Origin: Pseudovibrio sp. JCM 19062
Lineage (GTDB): Bacteria > Pseudomonadota > Alphaproteobacteria > Rhizobiales > Stappiaceae
Reading direction: 5' to 3'
DNA: 24,802 bases
Assembly (NCBI GenBank): GCA_001310715.1
Contig: BAXV01000055.1
Span: 1-24,802, forward strand
Made by a program: the position numbers and the translations under genes. How positions within the stretch are numbered: position 1 is the first letter of the stretch; each line of letters begins with the position of its first letter. The notes under the pieces are model-generated. The model saw only the letters and a list, made by a program, of their open reading frames with translations. It was not told the DNA's origin and made no database searches. This document shows, one piece after another, positions 23,697 to 24,802 of the stretch.

Positions 23697-24802
23697 ATGG
23701 AACAGTTCTTTGCCGCCCTTACTCTGTCAGCAGGCTACAACACCGCACTGGTCTGCATCGGCGCTGCCCTTCTGGGCGCGGCCAGCGGCGCTATCGGTGT
23801 CTTTGTTCTTTTGCGAAAACGCACACTGATCTCGGACGCCGTCAGCCACGCAACGCTTCCTGGTGTCGCCCTCGCATTTATCATTGCGCAGATTTACTTT
23901 GATGCTGGCCGCTCTTTGCCAGTGCTCTTGTTCGGTGCGGCGTTGTCCGCAGGCATCGGCGTTTTGGCGGTCGATTGGATTAAAGCCCACACCCGCCTGA
24001 CAGAAGATGCTGCCATCGGCACAGTACTGTCGACGTTCTTTGCGGTCGGCATGGTGCTTTTGACCGTCATTCAGTCCTTATCCCTGACCGGGCAGGCGGG
24101 GCTGGAAGGCTTCCTGCTGGGCGCAACTTCCGGCATGCTCAGGTCTGAAGCGCTGACCATCGCCGTGGCCGCAGCTCTCGTCGGCTTCGCTGTTGTGCTG
24201 CGCATGAAAGAGTTCTCCCTGTTGTGCTTCGACGAGGCTTTCGCCGCAGCCAGCGGTACAACGTACGTTGGCTGGACCGCACACTGCTCCTGCTTCTGCT
24301 CGGTATTGTGGTGATTGGTTTGAAAACCGTAGGGCTTGTTCTCATCATTGCTCTGGCCATCATCCCGCCCGTGGCCGCCCGCTTCTGGACAGACCGTGTG
24401 CCCGTGCTGGTGGCTATCGCAGCAGGGATCGGCGCTTCAGGAAGTTATATCGGAGCTGCTCTCTCAGCCAGCGCCCCTAACATGCCAACAGGTGGTTTGA
24501 TTGTGCTGGTGCTCTTCAGCTTCTTTGTGGTTTCCCTTCTTATCTCACCGGTTCGTGGCATTCTGGCCGCAGCGCTCAAGCACTACCGCTTCCAGCGCAT
24601 TGTGCACCTGCGGCAGGGCCTGCTTGCTATCGCACACGAAGAGCCGGTTATGGAACCGCTGACCCGCTCTATTCTACGTCGCGGTGGTTTCATGGGCGGC
24701 GACGGACAACCCACCGTAAAAGGCCAGTCAGAAGCACGCCTCATTGAGCGCGACCAGAAACTATGGAACCTCTACCGCGAAATGCACCCTGAAGAACTCC
24801 CA
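23697..24802 (+). CDS. Metal ABC transporter permease (MntB/SitC-like) with long C-terminal tail, frameshifted, cut by window end
   Basis: The ABC-3 family inner-membrane permease. The ATG at 23697 (MEQFFAALTLSAGYNTALV) lies nine bases after the ATPase stop. About eight to nine hydrophobic helices are seen, with the family loop LLRKRTLISDAVSHATLPGVAL near 40-60. One base is missing at 24254-24255 (GG should be GGG); the repaired reading SGYNVRWLDRTLL then stays open to the last base. After the final helix (about residue 290) comes a cytoplasmic tail of at least 70 residues (LRQGLLAIAHEEP...LIERDQKLWNLYREMHPEE) resembling the winged-helix-like extension of some Mn/Fe permeases. The stop and any second permease gene lie beyond the window. 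Confidence 0.88.

Noticed and set aside
4467..24314. Calling the split genes pseudogenes or programmed frameshifts
   Set aside because: The breaks are single-base run-length changes in many unrelated, partly essential genes, with no slippery-site or stop-codon pattern. Sequence error explains all of them at once.

Overview
The window looks like a chromosomal core region of an alphaproteobacterium, most probably a marine Hyphomicrobiales member of the Stappiaceae (Pseudovibrio/Labrenzia type). This is inferred from moderate GC, the gene order HDAC-xseB-dxs...tlyA-RNA methyltransferase, the DmdC-like acyl-CoA dehydrogenase and the RT0821/Lpp0805-type lipoprotein. It has not been checked by any search. 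No phage, IS element, CRISPR array, rRNA or tRNA was seen.

The most important technical feature is that many genes are split by single-base length errors in short homopolymers. Translating across each break restores a normal full-length family member. I count about 18 such sites: about 16 missing bases and two extra bases, the latter in runs of seven. They hit essential genes (dxs six times, the Sua5-type tRNA modification gene once). I therefore read them as sequence errors and annotate each affected gene as one repaired CDS.

Layout. 1-9941 is almost entirely minus strand. It holds an RNA methyltransferase (cut by the window edge), tlyA, a copper-handling block for cytochrome oxidase assembly (small membrane protein, SCO1, PCu(A)C chaperone, Cys/His-rich secreted protein), an MFS transporter, dxs, a 780-base structured gap, xseB, a histone-deacetylase-like hydrolase, a gap containing a probable 6S RNA, and a Sua5-type threonylcarbamoyl-AMP synthase. 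10208-13733 is a plus-strand fatty-acid/acyl-CoA operon: acyl-CoA dehydrogenase, enoyl-CoA isomerase/hydratase-like protein and HSDL2-like SDR. It ends at a bidirectional terminator facing a minus-strand DnaJ-domain protein. 14995-19088 holds a lipoprotein, pdxH, a 56-residue protein, a HAD phosphatase and a DUF1499 membrane protein. 19100-21552 has a candidate small RNA, a PatB/MalY-type aminotransferase and an MBL-fold hydrolase, all on the minus strand. 21894-24802 is a plus-strand Mn/Zn/Fe-type ABC transporter operon (binding protein, ATPase, permease) running off the window.

The least explained sequence is intergenic. (1) A chain of hairpins and two intrinsic terminators lies between dxs and xseB. 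(2) A 6S-like RNA lies between HDAC and the Sua5-type gene. (3) Two hairpins with the same CGGGGGA loop (UCCCCCG on the other strand) sit behind a good minus-strand promoter, next to the aminotransferase gene. These are the best candidates for undescribed regulators.
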